Positions 32,541 through 40,586 of a DNA stretch of 64,000 nt are shown here, piece by piece (the first letter of the stretch is position 1; each line of letters opens with the position of its first letter). Source of the DNA: an uncultured Phascolarctobacterium sp. (GTDB lineage: Bacteria > Bacillota > Negativicutes > Acidaminococcales > Acidaminococcaceae). The stretch is from positions 4,936 through 68,935 of the forward strand of contig NZ_CAADXO010000034.1 of NCBI RefSeq assembly GCF_900753045.1. Direction: 5' to 3'. The translations under genes and the position numbers were made by a program. The notes beneath the pieces are model-generated. The model ran no database searches, was not told where the DNA came from, and saw only the letters and a program-made list of their open reading frames with translations.

Positions 32541-32641
32541 ACGCTGATGCATAAGCATCAGCGTTAATCTCATTGGTAGCGCTAAAGGTCTACATTTCAG
32601 TCGCAAAACTTCGTGCCGGGAATTTTTAGGATTTAAACGTC
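32541..32641. repeat. tRNA-Glu-derived direct repeat R1
   Basis: A terminator hairpin ACGCTGATGC (32541-32550) / GCATCAGCGT (32555-32564), then TGGTAGCGCTAAAG (32574-32587), identical to the 3' end of the tRNA-Glu at 40204. About 55 nt beyond the tRNA part match R2. The rest of the tRNA is missing. Confidence 0.8.
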
Positions 32642-32904
32642 AAAAATCGCTTGTTAGAAGGCTAAATTTGGCTTGATTTTGGTGTTTTTAGTATCATTGA
32701 TTTATTCTTCACAAAAAAATTCACAAAAAATCCAAAAAATTTACTCTTGCAATGGCAATAAACTATAAATAATCTGTTACATGGCTCTTTGAAGAAAAAA
32801 ATTTTATTGTTTTCTGTTATACCAAACTGAGAAATTGTTGTAAAAGCCATAACAAAATTTGATTTTACTACTTTCAATATCCCCCCCCAAATCATGAATA
32901 CTGA
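32642..32904. other. AT-rich spacer without genes
   Basis: No coding frame is convincing. The stretch has a doubled TTCACAAAAAA motif (near 32708 and 32721) and a run of eight C (32881-32888). It separates R1 from the ABC importer promoter. Confidence 0.5.
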
Positions 32905-32933
32905 TTGACACTAAAGATAATATAAGGTAGAAT
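32905..32933 (+). promoter_or_regulatory. Promoter of the Opp/Nik-type ABC operon
   Basis: Consensus TTGACA (32905-32910), 17-nt spacer, TAGAAT (32928-32933). Downstream, TGATAATTGATATAATTA (32933-32950) has weak resemblance to a Fur-type site. Confidence 0.7.
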
Positions 32934-32987
32934 GATAATTGATATAATTACCAATAAAATATTCTATACTAAAAAGGGGGAATTAGT

Positions 32988-34559
32988 GTGAAATTTAAAC
33001 AGGTATTGCTGACATCGTTGGTGGTTGGTTCGATGATTTTATCTGGCTGTGGTGGAGATAGCAATAAAAAAACCACATCTAAGGATGAGTTAACAATTTC
33101 TGTTGGTCCTAATTTAGTGGCAGGAAAATTTGACCCAACTATTGGTTATGGTGTATGGGCACCTGATATTTTCCATAGTCATATTTTAACTGTAGGAAAG
33201 GACAATAAACTTATTTTTGATTTGGCTACTGACGCTAAGGTAAGTACTGATGGTTTAGTTTATACATATACCCTGAGAAAAGATGCTGTGTTCAGTGATG
33301 GAAAACCGTTGACTGCCAAAGATGTAGTTTTTACTTTTGAAAAAACTATGAAGCAGGCTTCAGCAGCAGATCTGACTATGCTGGAAAAAGTTGTGGCAAA
33401 GGATGATTATACTGTTGCCTTTACTTTGAAAAAGAAATGGTCGACATTCCCTTATAGCTTATCTGAAATTGGTATTGTACCTGCTCACGCTTATAAAGAT
33501 GGCTATGGTGATCATCCTATAGGTTCTGGTCCATGGCGTATTGTAGAATTGAAAAAGAATCAACAACTTATTTTAGAACCTAATGAACACTATTATGGAA
33601 CTAAATCTAAGTTTAAACGTGTTAATATTTTGAAAATGGATGAAGATACAGCTCTTGCTGCTGCAAAATCAGGTCAGGTTGATTTAATACTGATTAATGG
33701 TGAATCATCTCATACTAAGGTCAATGGTATGAAAGTTTTGGTTTTAAAGACTATTGATAGCTTTGCGATTAATCTGCCTACCATTAAAGAAACTAGCGAG
33801 AATGGTGAAAAGATTGGTAATAATGTTACATCTGACTTGGCAATTCGCCAGGCTTTGAATATAGGTATTGATAGAGCAGAAATTATAAAAAATGCCTTGA
33901 ATGGTTTGGGAGAGCCTGCATATGGTGTAAGTTCCCATGTACCATGGAGTAATAATATTAAGTTTGAAGATAACAAAGTCGAAGAAGCCAAGAAGATTTT
34001 GGAAGCCGCTGGTTGGAAAGATACAGATGGAGATGGTGTGCGTGAAAAGGATGGCTTAAAAGCAGAGTTTACCATTACTGGACGAAGTAATGACTTGGAT
34101 AGATATAATACTGTTGTGGCGTTGGCACAAGATGCTAAGAAACTTGGCATAAAGATTAATCCTAAATCTGAGGCTTGGGCTGTGGCCAGAAAGGCACGTG
34201 CTATTCCGACGTGTTGGACATTTGCAGATCTTAACCCTGTATTTTATTATCGTAATTATGAAAGCGGACAAATAGGAAAACAGGTTATCGGAAATTCTCC
34301 ATCTTATAACAATCCTTTAGTAGACAAGGAAATTTATAATGCATTAAATTCCGATGAAGTTACAGTTTCCTATAAACATTGGATTAATGCTCAAAATCTC
34401 GCTGATAAAGATGTTCCGTTTTTATATATTACTTCTCCCAGTTTAGTGTACTTTGCTAAGGATGGTTTAAATATTCCTGATCTAGGAAAGTTCCCTATAC
34501 GTGGACAAGGTATTTCTGTTGTTGAATATATGAATACTTGGACATGGGATAATAAATAG
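32988..34559 (+). CDS. Solute-binding lipoprotein of a peptide/nickel-type ABC importer
   Basis: A 523-aa lipoprotein with lipobox ILSGCGG (Cys21) and the family-5 solute-binding fold: DGLVYTYTLRKDAVFSDGKPLTAKDVVFTFE near residue 90, HPIGSGPWRI near 180, and a C-terminal VDKEIYNAL..ADKDVPFLYI segment. Cluster-C proteins bind peptides, nickel chelates or metallophores. The slim ATPases downstream resemble nickel/opine systems more than oligopeptide systems, but the ligand is not identifiable. ATG/GTG choice: GTG at 32988 follows AAAGGGGGAATTA. First gene of five. Confidence 0.85.
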   Translation: MKFKQVLLTSLVVGSMILSGCGGDSNKKTTSKDELTISVGPNLVAGKFDPTIGYGVWAPDIFHSHILTVGKDNKLIFDLATDAKVSTDGLVYTYTLRKDAVFSDGKPLTAKDVVFTFEKTMKQASAADLTMLEKVVAKDDYTVAFTLKKKWSTFPYSLSEIGIVPAHAYKDGYGDHPIGSGPWRIVELKKNQQLILEPNEHYYGTKSKFKRVNILKMDEDTALAAAKSGQVDLILINGESSHTKVNGMKVLVLKTIDSFAINLPTIKETSENGEKIGNNVTSDLAIRQALNIGIDRAEIIKNALNGLGEPAYGVSSHVPWSNNIKFEDNKVEEAKKILEAAGWKDTDGDGVREKDGLKAEFTITGRSNDLDRYNTVVALAQDAKKLGIKINPKSEAWAVARKARAIPTCWTFADLNPVFYYRNYESGQIGKQVIGNSPSYNNPLVDKEIYNALNSDEVTVSYKHWINAQNLADKDVPFLYITSPSLVYFAKDGLNIPDLGKFPIRGQGISVVEYMNTWTWDNK

Positions 34560-34570
34560 GAGGTCAAGGA

Positions 34571-35551
34571 GTGAGGTTTAAGTTTTTTTGGAAAACTATT
34601 GTACGTATGTTACTATTACTAGTTTCAGTGTCCATGCTAAGCTTCTTTCTGGTTACTTATTCTCCTATAGATCCTATCGACGCATATTTAGGTGAAGCAA
34701 GAATTTCAGAGGAGCAACGCGATAGAATTTCGGAAGAGTGGGGCTTGAATAAGTCTCCTGTCGAACGATATGTTATTTGGGGGGAACATATACTAAATGG
34801 TGATATGGGTGAATCTGTAACCTATCATCAGCCTGTAAAAAAGGTTATTGCTGAGCGTTTTGAAGCTTCTTTATGGCTTATGGGCACAGCTTGGGTACTT
34901 ACTGGCGTTATAGGTTTTCTTCTAGGAATTTTATCTGGCAGTCGCAAGAACAGTATGGTAGATAAATTCATCAAGACATTCTGTCTGATATTGGCATCGA
35001 CACCAGTATTTTGGATAGGACTATTAGTGGTAATGGTTTTTGCAGTAGAATTAGGGTGGTTTCCGTTAGGATTGGCTGCTCCTGTAGGCAAGCTATCCAG
35101 TGAGGTTACGTTAATGGAAAAGTTGCACCATCTTGTGCTTCCTGCTCTTACGTTAAGTATTACTGGCATTGCTAATATTACATTGCATACAAGACAAAAG
35201 CTGATAGATATATTATCAACAGATTATGTGCTTTTTGCAAAAGCCCGTGGTGAATCTTCTCATCAGATTATTATGCGTCACGGCTTACGTAATATTTGTT
35301 TGCCTGCTGTTACGCTACAGTTTTACTATTTTAGTGAGCTTTTCGGTGGCTCAGTTTTGGCTGAGCAGGTATTCTCTTACCCTGGTTTGGGCAATGCCGT
35401 TGTCCATGCAGGTCTGCATGGTGATGCACCGCTTTTGTTAAGTGTTGCGTTGTGTAGCTCTCTTTTTATTTTCTTCGGTAATTTGATGGCTAACATTACT
35501 TATGGAGTTATTGATCCGCAGATTAGAGAAGGAGGGAAGAGCAGTGTCTAA
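34571..35551 (+). CDS. ABC importer permease (DppB/NikB family)
   Basis: A 326-aa, six-helix permease. FLVTYSPIDPIDAYLGEARISEEQ is the usual N-terminal periplasmic loop. ADYV-type coupling loop DYVLFAKARGESSHQIIMRHGLRN contacts the ATPase. LAEQVFSYPGLGNAVVHA is the conserved C-terminal segment. GTG 34571 follows AGGAGGTCAAGGA. It overlaps the second permease gene by 8 nt. Confidence 0.9.
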   Translation: MRFKFFWKTIVRMLLLLVSVSMLSFFLVTYSPIDPIDAYLGEARISEEQRDRISEEWGLNKSPVERYVIWGEHILNGDMGESVTYHQPVKKVIAERFEASLWLMGTAWVLTGVIGFLLGILSGSRKNSMVDKFIKTFCLILASTPVFWIGLLVVMVFAVELGWFPLGLAAPVGKLSSEVTLMEKLHHLVLPALTLSITGIANITLHTRQKLIDILSTDYVLFAKARGESSHQIIMRHGLRNICLPAVTLQFYYFSELFGGSVLAEQVFSYPGLGNAVVHAGLHGDAPLLLSVALCSSLFIFFGNLMANITYGVIDPQIREGGKSSV

Positions 35552-36389
35552 TGAAAAAACAAAAAAAATCTGGCTCAATCCTCGTAGGAAAACGACCTTG
35601 TTCATTGCAGTGGGTATATTTATTCTGTTAGGTATTTGTCTTTGGGGTGTGTTTATGGATACAACTTTATACGCTCCAAACTATGACTTGAAGCGTTTAG
35701 CACCATCGCTTGAACATCCTTTTGGTACAGATAACTTAGGACGAGATATGTTCTATCGAACTATTTGCGGTTTGTCGCTTAGTATCAAGATAGGCCTTAT
35801 GGCAGCTTTTTTGAGCTCAGTTATTGCATTGATTTTAGGTAGTATGTCTGCTATATTTGGTGGTTGGATAGATGATGCAGTAAATTTTTGTGTTGATCTT
35901 TGCATGGGAGTGCCGCATTTAGTTTTGCTGCTTTTAATCTCTATTGCAGTTGGTGGCGGTGCTAACGGTGTAATTTTTGGCGTTGTATGCACTCACTGGC
36001 CGGGATTGACGCGTATCGTCAGAGCTGAGGTTATGCAGATCAGAAGTACTCAATATGTACAGGTGGCTCGTAAAATGGGTAAAAGTCGCTTGCATATTGC
36101 TATGCAGCATATTGTGCCTCATGTTTTTCCACAGTACATTGTTGGTTTGGTCTTGCTTTTTCCTCATGCTATTCTTCATGAGGCGGGTGTAACCTTCCTT
36201 GGCTATGGACTATCATTAGATACACCTGCAGTTGGTATAATTCTATCCGAGTCTATGAAGTATCTGGCAACTGGAATGTGGTGGTTGGGCTTCTTCCCTG
36301 GTATAGCTTTGCTTTTAGTTGTGCATCTGTTTACCTATATAGGTGATTATATGAAAATTTTAGTGGACCCGCAAAGCTCACGTGAATAG
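35544..36389 (+). CDS. ABC importer permease (DppC/NikC family)
   Basis: A 281-aa permease, partner of the preceding gene. HPFGTDNLGRDMFYRTICGLSLS is the family's N-terminal signature, STQYVQVARKMGKSRLHIAMQHIVPH the ATPase-coupling loop, and EAGVTFLGYGLSLDTPAVG the C-terminal one. The GTG at 35544 is chosen because AGAAGGAGGGAAGAGCA precedes it and it couples to the upstream stop; a longer frame from 35502 lies inside the other permease gene. Confidence 0.9.
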   Translation: MSNEKTKKIWLNPRRKTTLFIAVGIFILLGICLWGVFMDTTLYAPNYDLKRLAPSLEHPFGTDNLGRDMFYRTICGLSLSIKIGLMAAFLSSVIALILGSMSAIFGGWIDDAVNFCVDLCMGVPHLVLLLLISIAVGGGANGVIFGVVCTHWPGLTRIVRAEVMQIRSTQYVQVARKMGKSRLHIAMQHIVPHVFPQYIVGLVLLFPHAILHEAGVTFLGYGLSLDTPAVGIILSESMKYLATGMWWLGFFPGIALLLVVHLFTYIGDYMKILVDPQSSRE

Positions 36390-36398
36390 GAGTAGGCT

Positions 36399-37268
36399 AT
36401 GAACAGTAGAGAAAATACACTTTTAGTAGTAAATAACCTGTCTATTGGTTTTGAAAGCTATAATAGGGATATGGAAAAAATAATAATCTGGCCTATATCT
36501 AATCTGAGCGTAAGCTTAAACAAGGGTGAGATATTGGCCATTGTAGGTTCTAGTGGATCTGGAAAAAGTCTTTTAGCACATGCAGTTATGGATATTTTGC
36601 CGGATAATGCAATATCAAAGGGCGATATTTTTTATAAAAAAACTAAGCTTGATAGTCAGTCTATTGTTGAGCTGCGTGGCAAGGAGATAGTATTCATTCC
36701 ACAATCGGTATCATTCCTTGATCCTTTAATGGAGGTTGGTAAGCAAGTTTGTGGAATAATGGGTGATGCCGTTAAAAACTTGCAGGAAAAAGCTTTTGAG
36801 CATTTTAATTTAAAGAAGGCAGTAGAAAAATATTATCCATTTCAGCTTTCTGGTGGCATGGCAAGACGCGTATTATTATCTACAGCTCTGGTTACTGATG
36901 CTGAGTTGATAATAGCCGATGAGCCTACTCCGGGACTTGATCTTTCTATGGCAATAGAAGCATTAAAGGATTTTAGAGAACTTGCTAATCAAGGCAAGGG
37001 TGTGGTGCTTATTACCCACGATATTGATTTAGCAATTAATATTGCCGACAAAATTGCTATCTTTTATGATGGTCGTGTTGTAGAAACTGCTGAAACAAAG
37101 TATTTTAAGGAAAATGGCGATGGGCTTAAACATCCTTACAGTAAGGCACTTTTTCAGGCATTGCCTCAAAACGGATTCCATTTGGAAAAATGTCCTGAAT
37201 GTGGCTTAAGTTCTGCAGTATGGAAAGTAGATGAAAAAGAAATGAGGTGTGAATGTGGCAGTTCTTGA
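36399..37268 (+). CDS. ABC importer ATP-binding protein (OppD/NikD family)
   Basis: A 289-aa ATPase with Walker A GSSGSGKSLLAH, Q-loop FIPQSVSFLDPL, signature LSGGMARRVLLSTAL, Walker B LIIADEPTPGLD and H-loop ITHDI. The C-terminus has four cysteines (CPECG..CECG) that look like a small zinc ribbon, in the place where OppD proteins often carry a Cys-rich tail. It overlaps the following ATPase gene by 14 nt. Confidence 0.88.
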   Translation: MNSRENTLLVVNNLSIGFESYNRDMEKIIIWPISNLSVSLNKGEILAIVGSSGSGKSLLAHAVMDILPDNAISKGDIFYKKTKLDSQSIVELRGKEIVFIPQSVSFLDPLMEVGKQVCGIMGDAVKNLQEKAFEHFNLKKAVEKYYPFQLSGGMARRVLLSTALVTDAELIIADEPTPGLDLSMAIEALKDFRELANQGKGVVLITHDIDLAINIADKIAIFYDGRVVETAETKYFKENGDGLKHPYSKALFQALPQNGFHLEKCPECGLSSAVWKVDEKEMRCECGSS

Positions 37269-37890
37269 GGTGAAAAATGTTAGTTTCCGATATGGTAACG
37301 GTCCTTGGATTTTAAAGGATGTGAGTATGGAGGTTGAGCAGGGGGAGCGTGTGGTAATACTTGGCCCTAGCGGTTATGGCAAAAGTACTCTTGCAAAAAT
37401 TATTGCAGGCTATTTGGATCCTTTATCAGGTAAGGTGCTTTGGAATAATCATGATTTACCGCAAAACTGCTTTTGTCCTATTCAGCTTATTTATCAGCAT
37501 CCTGAAAAGGCACTTAATCCACGTTGGAAAATGAAAAAATCGCTTTTCGAGGCTGGTGAACCTAGTGAAGAAGTGCTTAGTCAGGTTGGAATTAAGGAAA
37601 AGTGGTATGACCGTTGGCCTAATGAGCTTAGTGGTGGTGAGCTACAACGCTTTTGCGTAGCACGTGTGCTGAAGCCTAAAACAAGGCTTTTAATTGCTGA
37701 TGAAATGACAACTATGCTGGATGCTTTAAATCAAGCTCATATTTGGAACTTTATTTTAGAGTATGCAGAAAAACATGGCATGTCTATTATAGCTATTACT
37801 CACAATAAGTTTTTGGCAGAAAAACTTGCTACAAGAATTATCAGTATTCCTGACATCAATCATATAGAAGCTAATCAGGATGACTTGTAG
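37255..37890 (+). CDS. ABC importer ATP-binding protein (OppF/NikE family), compact
   Basis: A 211-aa ATPase, shorter than the ~320-aa OppF because the C-terminal peptide-transporter domain is absent. Walker A GPSGYGKSTLAK and signature LSGGELQRFCVARVL are intact. Walker B reads LLIADEMTTMLD, with Met replacing the usual Pro, which I associate with nickel/metallophore-type NikE-CntF relatives. GTG 37255 follows GAGGTGTGAAT; GTG 37249 is an alternative. It is the last gene of the operon. Confidence 0.85.
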   Translation: MAVLEVKNVSFRYGNGPWILKDVSMEVEQGERVVILGPSGYGKSTLAKIIAGYLDPLSGKVLWNNHDLPQNCFCPIQLIYQHPEKALNPRWKMKKSLFEAGEPSEEVLSQVGIKEKWYDRWPNELSGGELQRFCVARVLKPKTRLLIADEMTTMLDALNQAHIWNFILEYAEKHGMSIIAITHNKFLAEKLATRIISIPDINHIEANQDDL

Positions 37891-37944
37891 TGTAAAATAT
37901 AATCAAACAATGAAATCCTAGAAGCTATATCAAAAAAGAATACT

Positions 37945-38005
37945 AAAAGCCTAATGAATAGCGTAAATATTGTTACGTGAATAATGGTCATTAGGCTTTT
38001 AAAAA
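37945..38005 (+). terminator. Terminator of the Opp/Nik-type operon
   Basis: AAAAGCCTAATGA (37945-37957) pairs with TCATTAGGCTTTT (37988-38000) over a 30-nt loop. The 20 nt ending in the left arm match the hipBA terminator at 19 of 20 positions. Confidence 0.75.
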
Positions 38006-38094
38006 TTTTATGCGCAGAATAAATAGGAATTAACCTTCTTTATAATGACCAACTAGCATATATAACTTTTTAACGGTTTTTCTCTTTTTGCGCA

Positions 38095-38255
38095 CAAAAA
38101 AACCGCATAACAAGATGCGGCTTATGTTTAGTTTACATTTACGCAATAAAAACGCTGATGCATAAGCATCAGCGTTAATTTCTGGTAGCGCTAAAGGTCT
38201 ACATTTCACTCGCAAAACTTCGTGAACGGGAATGTTTAGGATTTGAACGTTAAGA
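38095..38255. repeat. tRNA-Glu-derived direct repeat R2
   Basis: Contains hairpin AACCGCAT / ATGCGG (38101-38120), TTTACATTTACGCAATAAA, hairpin ACGCTGATGC / GCATCAGCGT (38152-38175), and TGGTAGCGCTAAAG (38183-38196), the tRNA-Glu 3' end. The left part matches R3, and the part beyond the tRNA matches R1. Confidence 0.8.
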
Positions 38256-38354
38256 ATTAGTCCGGCCGGAGAACTGGATTATATATCACTATCGTTGCAG
38301 TTATTCTTATTTTATGAGTATAGAGTATAAGCGACAATATAAGAGTAAGAAGCT

Positions 38355-38383
38355 TTGACATCATATGTCACTTATGCTAAACT
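38355..38383 (+). promoter_or_regulatory. Promoter with operator-like palindrome, AbiEii-like module
   Basis: TTGACA (38355-38360), 17-nt spacer, TAAACT (38378-38383). TGACAT and ATGTCA (38356-38370) form an inverted repeat over the -35, fitting autoregulation by a small antitoxin. Confidence 0.65.
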
Positions 38384-38464
38384 TTATTTGAGGGGATCAG
38401 TATAAGTGTTTGCTTGTTAAATATGTCTGATTTAGAATATAACCAAGAAAGGAGCTTGCCGATT

Positions 38465-38692
38465 ATGAGTATAGATAAGGTAACAGATTTATCTGCGTGG
38501 ATGAAAAAAAGAAGAACTGATTTAATGAATTTAACACCGGAAGCAAGAGCCTATAAACGTACTCGTGGTAGGGTAAGGTCTCCTGAGGAGAAGAAAGCAT
38601 TGGTTTTGGCTGCCGGTAAAGCGTGGAATGAATGGCTCAGTTCCGGTAAACTTGTAAAGACAGATAAAGGATACGAATTATGCAAGGTATAG
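38465..38692 (+). CDS. Small antitoxin-like protein paired with a nucleotidyltransferase
   Basis: A 75-aa basic protein: DLSAWMKKRRTDLMNLTPEARAYKRTRG followed by a helix (EEKKALVLAAGKAWNEWLSSG). No clear HTH is visible and I do not recognise the family. It precedes the nucleotidyltransferase gene and overlaps it by 13 nt, the organisation of AbiEi/AbiEii-like toxin-antitoxin pairs. ATG 38465 lies after AAAGGAGCTTGCCGATT. The palindrome over the upstream -35 suggests autoregulation. The antitoxin role is inference from position. Confidence 0.55.
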   Translation: MSIDKVTDLSAWMKKRRTDLMNLTPEARAYKRTRGRVRSPEEKKALVLAAGKAWNEWLSSGKLVKTDKGYELCKV

Positions 38693-39465
38693 ATAAGAAT
38701 ATAATAAAAAGAATCCATGAAGAGAATTTATCTGATCCGGTTAATGAGCGAATTTTAATAGCTGCTCTTATATGTTCATTGGCTAAAGAGTTTGCAAATG
38801 AATTAGTGGTTGTAGGTGGTTCAGCTGTAGAATTTTACACGGCCGCAAGTTATATGACCAAGGATATAGACTTTATAGCTAAAGATGATTTCCAAATAGC
38901 TAAAATTATGACCTCGTTAGGTTTTTCAATCGGTGAAGGCTATACATGGTTTCATCCTGATACATCTGTTGTAGTTGAATTTCCTAAACCTCCTTTGTTG
39001 GGTGACGTAAGCAGATTGACAGAAGTAAAAACGGAGTATGGTGTTGCTGAGATTATAGGAGTAGAGGATATTATACTTGACAGATTAAAAGGTCGTGAGT
39101 TTTGGCAGGATAACAATGAACTTCCTGAAATGATGATTTATTCACATTATGATAGCATTGACTTTGCGTATTTGCGGAAACAGGCTGCATTCGAACTTAT
39201 AAGTGATGTTTTGGAAAAAGCCGTCGCAGATGTAGAAGAATACAAAGCTGGCAGGTCACCATATTTGCGCAATAATTTTTATAGTGACAAGGTTGTAGAG
39301 GCCAAAATTGTTGATGCGCTTGAGTATGATGTTCCAATGGAAAAAATTATCAGAAGATTGTCGAATGATGATCAGGTCAAAGGAATTTCTATAGATGAAA
39401 AGAGAAGCTATCTTGAATCTATCATAAAATCAAGTAAGGAAATCCAAGAGCTTCTATCAGAGTAG
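38680..39465 (+). CDS. AbiEii-like nucleotidyltransferase-fold protein
   Basis: A 261-aa protein with a minimal nucleotidyltransferase motif: VVVGGSAVEFYT followed by KDIDFIA (hG-G/S then D-x-D-like pair, residues ~46-70), and GVEDIILDRLKG downstream. Related DUF6036/AbiEii proteins transfer nucleotides to tRNA or proteins and act as type IV-style toxins in abortive infection. Whether the catalytic carboxylates are complete cannot be decided by eye. ATG 38680 follows AAAGGATACGAATT. Its stop codon abuts a truncated transposase. Confidence 0.65.
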   Translation: MQGIDKNIIKRIHEENLSDPVNERILIAALICSLAKEFANELVVVGGSAVEFYTAASYMTKDIDFIAKDDFQIAKIMTSLGFSIGEGYTWFHPDTSVVVEFPKPPLLGDVSRLTEVKTEYGVAEIIGVEDIILDRLKGREFWQDNNELPEMMIYSHYDSIDFAYLRKQAAFELISDVLEKAVADVEEYKAGRSPYLRNNFYSDKVVEAKIVDALEYDVPMEKIIRRLSNDDQVKGISIDEKRSYLESIIKSSKEIQELLSE

Positions 39466-39630
39466 TAAAAGAATATGGCTTTTTACAGGTCCGGAACAGA
39501 ACGGACAAATCTTAGAGGCAACCTTTAGCTTAAGATTAATAATGATTGAGCAGTCGGAATGAGCAATGGTTTGTAGTTCCTCAATCTTATCCTCTTGAAT
39601 GTTAAGCATGTTTGTGATAAACTGACGCAT
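39457..39630 (-). pseudogene. N-terminal fragment of an ISL3-family transposase
   Basis: Minus-strand frame of 57 codons starting MRQFITNMLNIQEDKIEEL and reaching KICPFCSGPVKSH, the N-terminal zinc finger of ISL3 transposases. It then breaks off at about 39470, directly after the AbiEii-like stop codon, and ends by chance at 39457. The second CxxC, the HTH and the DDE domain are absent. A canonical AAGGAGGA lies before its ATG. Confidence 0.7.
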
Positions 39631-39638
39631 AGATAAAA

Positions 39639-39691
39639 AATCCTCCTTCGTCTTAGTAATATAGGCAATTACTATTTTAACGAAGGAGGAT
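39639..39691 (-). promoter_or_regulatory. Hairpin hiding the transposase ribosome-binding site
   Basis: AAATCCTCCTTCGT (39639-39652) pairs exactly with ACGAAGGAGGATTT (39678-39691), with an inner ATTACTA/TAGTAAT stem. On the minus strand the 3' arm contains the transposase GGAGG, held by a CCTCC anti-SD. Such hairpins limit translation from read-through transcripts. Confidence 0.7.
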
Positions 39692-39786
39692 TTATTTGTT
39701 TAGATGTGGCTTGTGCAGAAATTTTAGTCTGTACAAGCCATTATTGTTTTGGTTAAACAGGGAATTTTTGCCTACGACCACAAAAG

Positions 39787-39918
39787 TTGTGCTAGGTTGA
39801 CCAACAGATTTGGACTAGCTTTAGCACAAGAATGTACTAGCGAAACCATAAAATAAACCATGTCTTAATCGAGTACAAAAATTGGACTAGGTCGAATCAA
39901 CCACAAGTAATGGACTAA
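39787..39918. repeat. Degenerate TTGGACTAG repeats
   Basis: Five copies of a 9-mer near TTGGACTAG: TTGTGCTAG (39787), TTGGACTAG (39810), ATGTACTAG (39832), TTGGACTAG (39882) and ATGGACTAA (39910). The first three are 22-23 nt apart. Confidence 0.5.
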
Positions 39919-39927
39919 TGCTAAAAG

Positions 39928-39968
39928 AAAAGCCATGTTTTACTGATTTTCGGTAAGACATGGCTTTT
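39928..39968. terminator. Bidirectional terminator-like hairpin
   Basis: AAAAGCCATGT (39928-39938) pairs with ACATGGCTTTT (39958-39968), with inner TTAC/GTAA. Nothing else coding is visible between 39692 and 40110. Confidence 0.65.
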
Positions 39969-40110
39969 CAAATATGAAAATTATTGGTTGGCATAGAGGG
40001 GTTAAGATACCCAAATTGATATTTTCCGTACAAAAATCTGATAACAGAGTATCTGCGTTATAGAGCGCTACCTTTCAGTCGCAAAACTTTTAGCTGATTT
40101 TCTCCTTTCT

Positions 40111-40217
40111 GCGTACAAAAAACCGCATAACAAGATGCGGTTTAGGTTTGGTTTACATTTACGCAATAAAAAACGCTGATGCATAAGCATCAGCGTTAAC
40201 TTCTGGTAGCGCTAAAG
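40111..40217. repeat. tRNA-Glu direct repeat R3 (intact copy with terminator)
   Basis: AACCGCAT/ATGCGGTT hairpin (40121-40142), TTTACATTTACGCAATAAA, hairpin ACGCTGATGC (40173-40182) / GCATCAGCGT (40187-40196), then TGGTAGCGCTAAAG, here leading into a complete tRNA-Glu. On the minus strand the second hairpin followed by TTTTTT is the tRNA terminator. A related scrap, GCGCTACCTTTCAGTCGCAA, lies at about 40066. Confidence 0.85.
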
Positions 40218-40278
40218 GGAATCGAACCCTTGATTTCGCCTTGAGAGGGCGACGTCTTAGCCGCTTGACCATAGCGCC
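40204..40278 (-). tRNA. tRNA-Glu (CTC)
   Basis: A 75-nt cloverleaf with acceptor GGCGCTA/TAGCGCT, anticodon loop CTCTCAA (anticodon CTC), T arm AAGGGTTCGATTCCCTT and encoded CCA. It is 3 nt from tRNA-Gln in the same transcript. Its 3' end is repeated at 32574 and 38183. Confidence 0.92.
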
Positions 40279-40281
40279 ATT

Positions 40282-40355
40282 TGGCTCCGGGACTAGGACT
40301 CGAACCCAGACCGAATGATCCAGAGTCACTTGTGCTACCATTACACCATCCCGGA
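40282..40355 (-). tRNA. tRNA-Gln (CTG)
   Basis: A 74-nt cloverleaf with acceptor TCCGGGA/TCCCGGA, D arm GTGTAATGGTAGCAC, anticodon loop CTCTGGA (anticodon CTG) and encoded CCA. First gene of a two-tRNA minus-strand unit. Confidence 0.92.
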
Positions 40356-40499
40356 GTAGCAGTTCTTTTTGAGCACGCTCATCAGAACAATAACGATTAT
40401 AGCAGATAGATAGCAGTTGGTCAAGTACTTTTTTGGGAAAAAGTAGAATTTTTTTAGAAAAAGTTTAGGAGGACCGGCAACGTTTGTTTGAAGTATAGA

Positions 40500-40528
40500 T
40501 TGACGCATATGCTTTAGCATGATAAAAT
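40500..40528 (+). promoter_or_regulatory. Promoter of sbcDC
   Basis: TTGACG (40500-40505), 17-nt spacer, TAAAAT (40523-40528). The spacer holds an imperfect CATATGC/GCAT inverted repeat. Confidence 0.65.
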
Positions 40529-40586
40529 CAAGATAATACAACGATTAAATAAGAGTGAATAAATATTCGTGACAGGGAGTGATAGC

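Noticed and set aside
32662..32895. 77-codon minus-strand frame in the AT-rich spacer
   Set aside because: The product is low-complexity and Phe/Lys-rich, consistent with AT-rich noncoding DNA.
32933..32950. Fur-type box before the ABC operon
   Set aside because: The match to the GATAAT-based consensus is partial; it is mentioned only as weak context and not called as a site.
39787..39918. CRISPR-like array
   Set aside because: The repeats are only 9 nt, degenerate and irregularly spaced, and there are no cas genes in the window.
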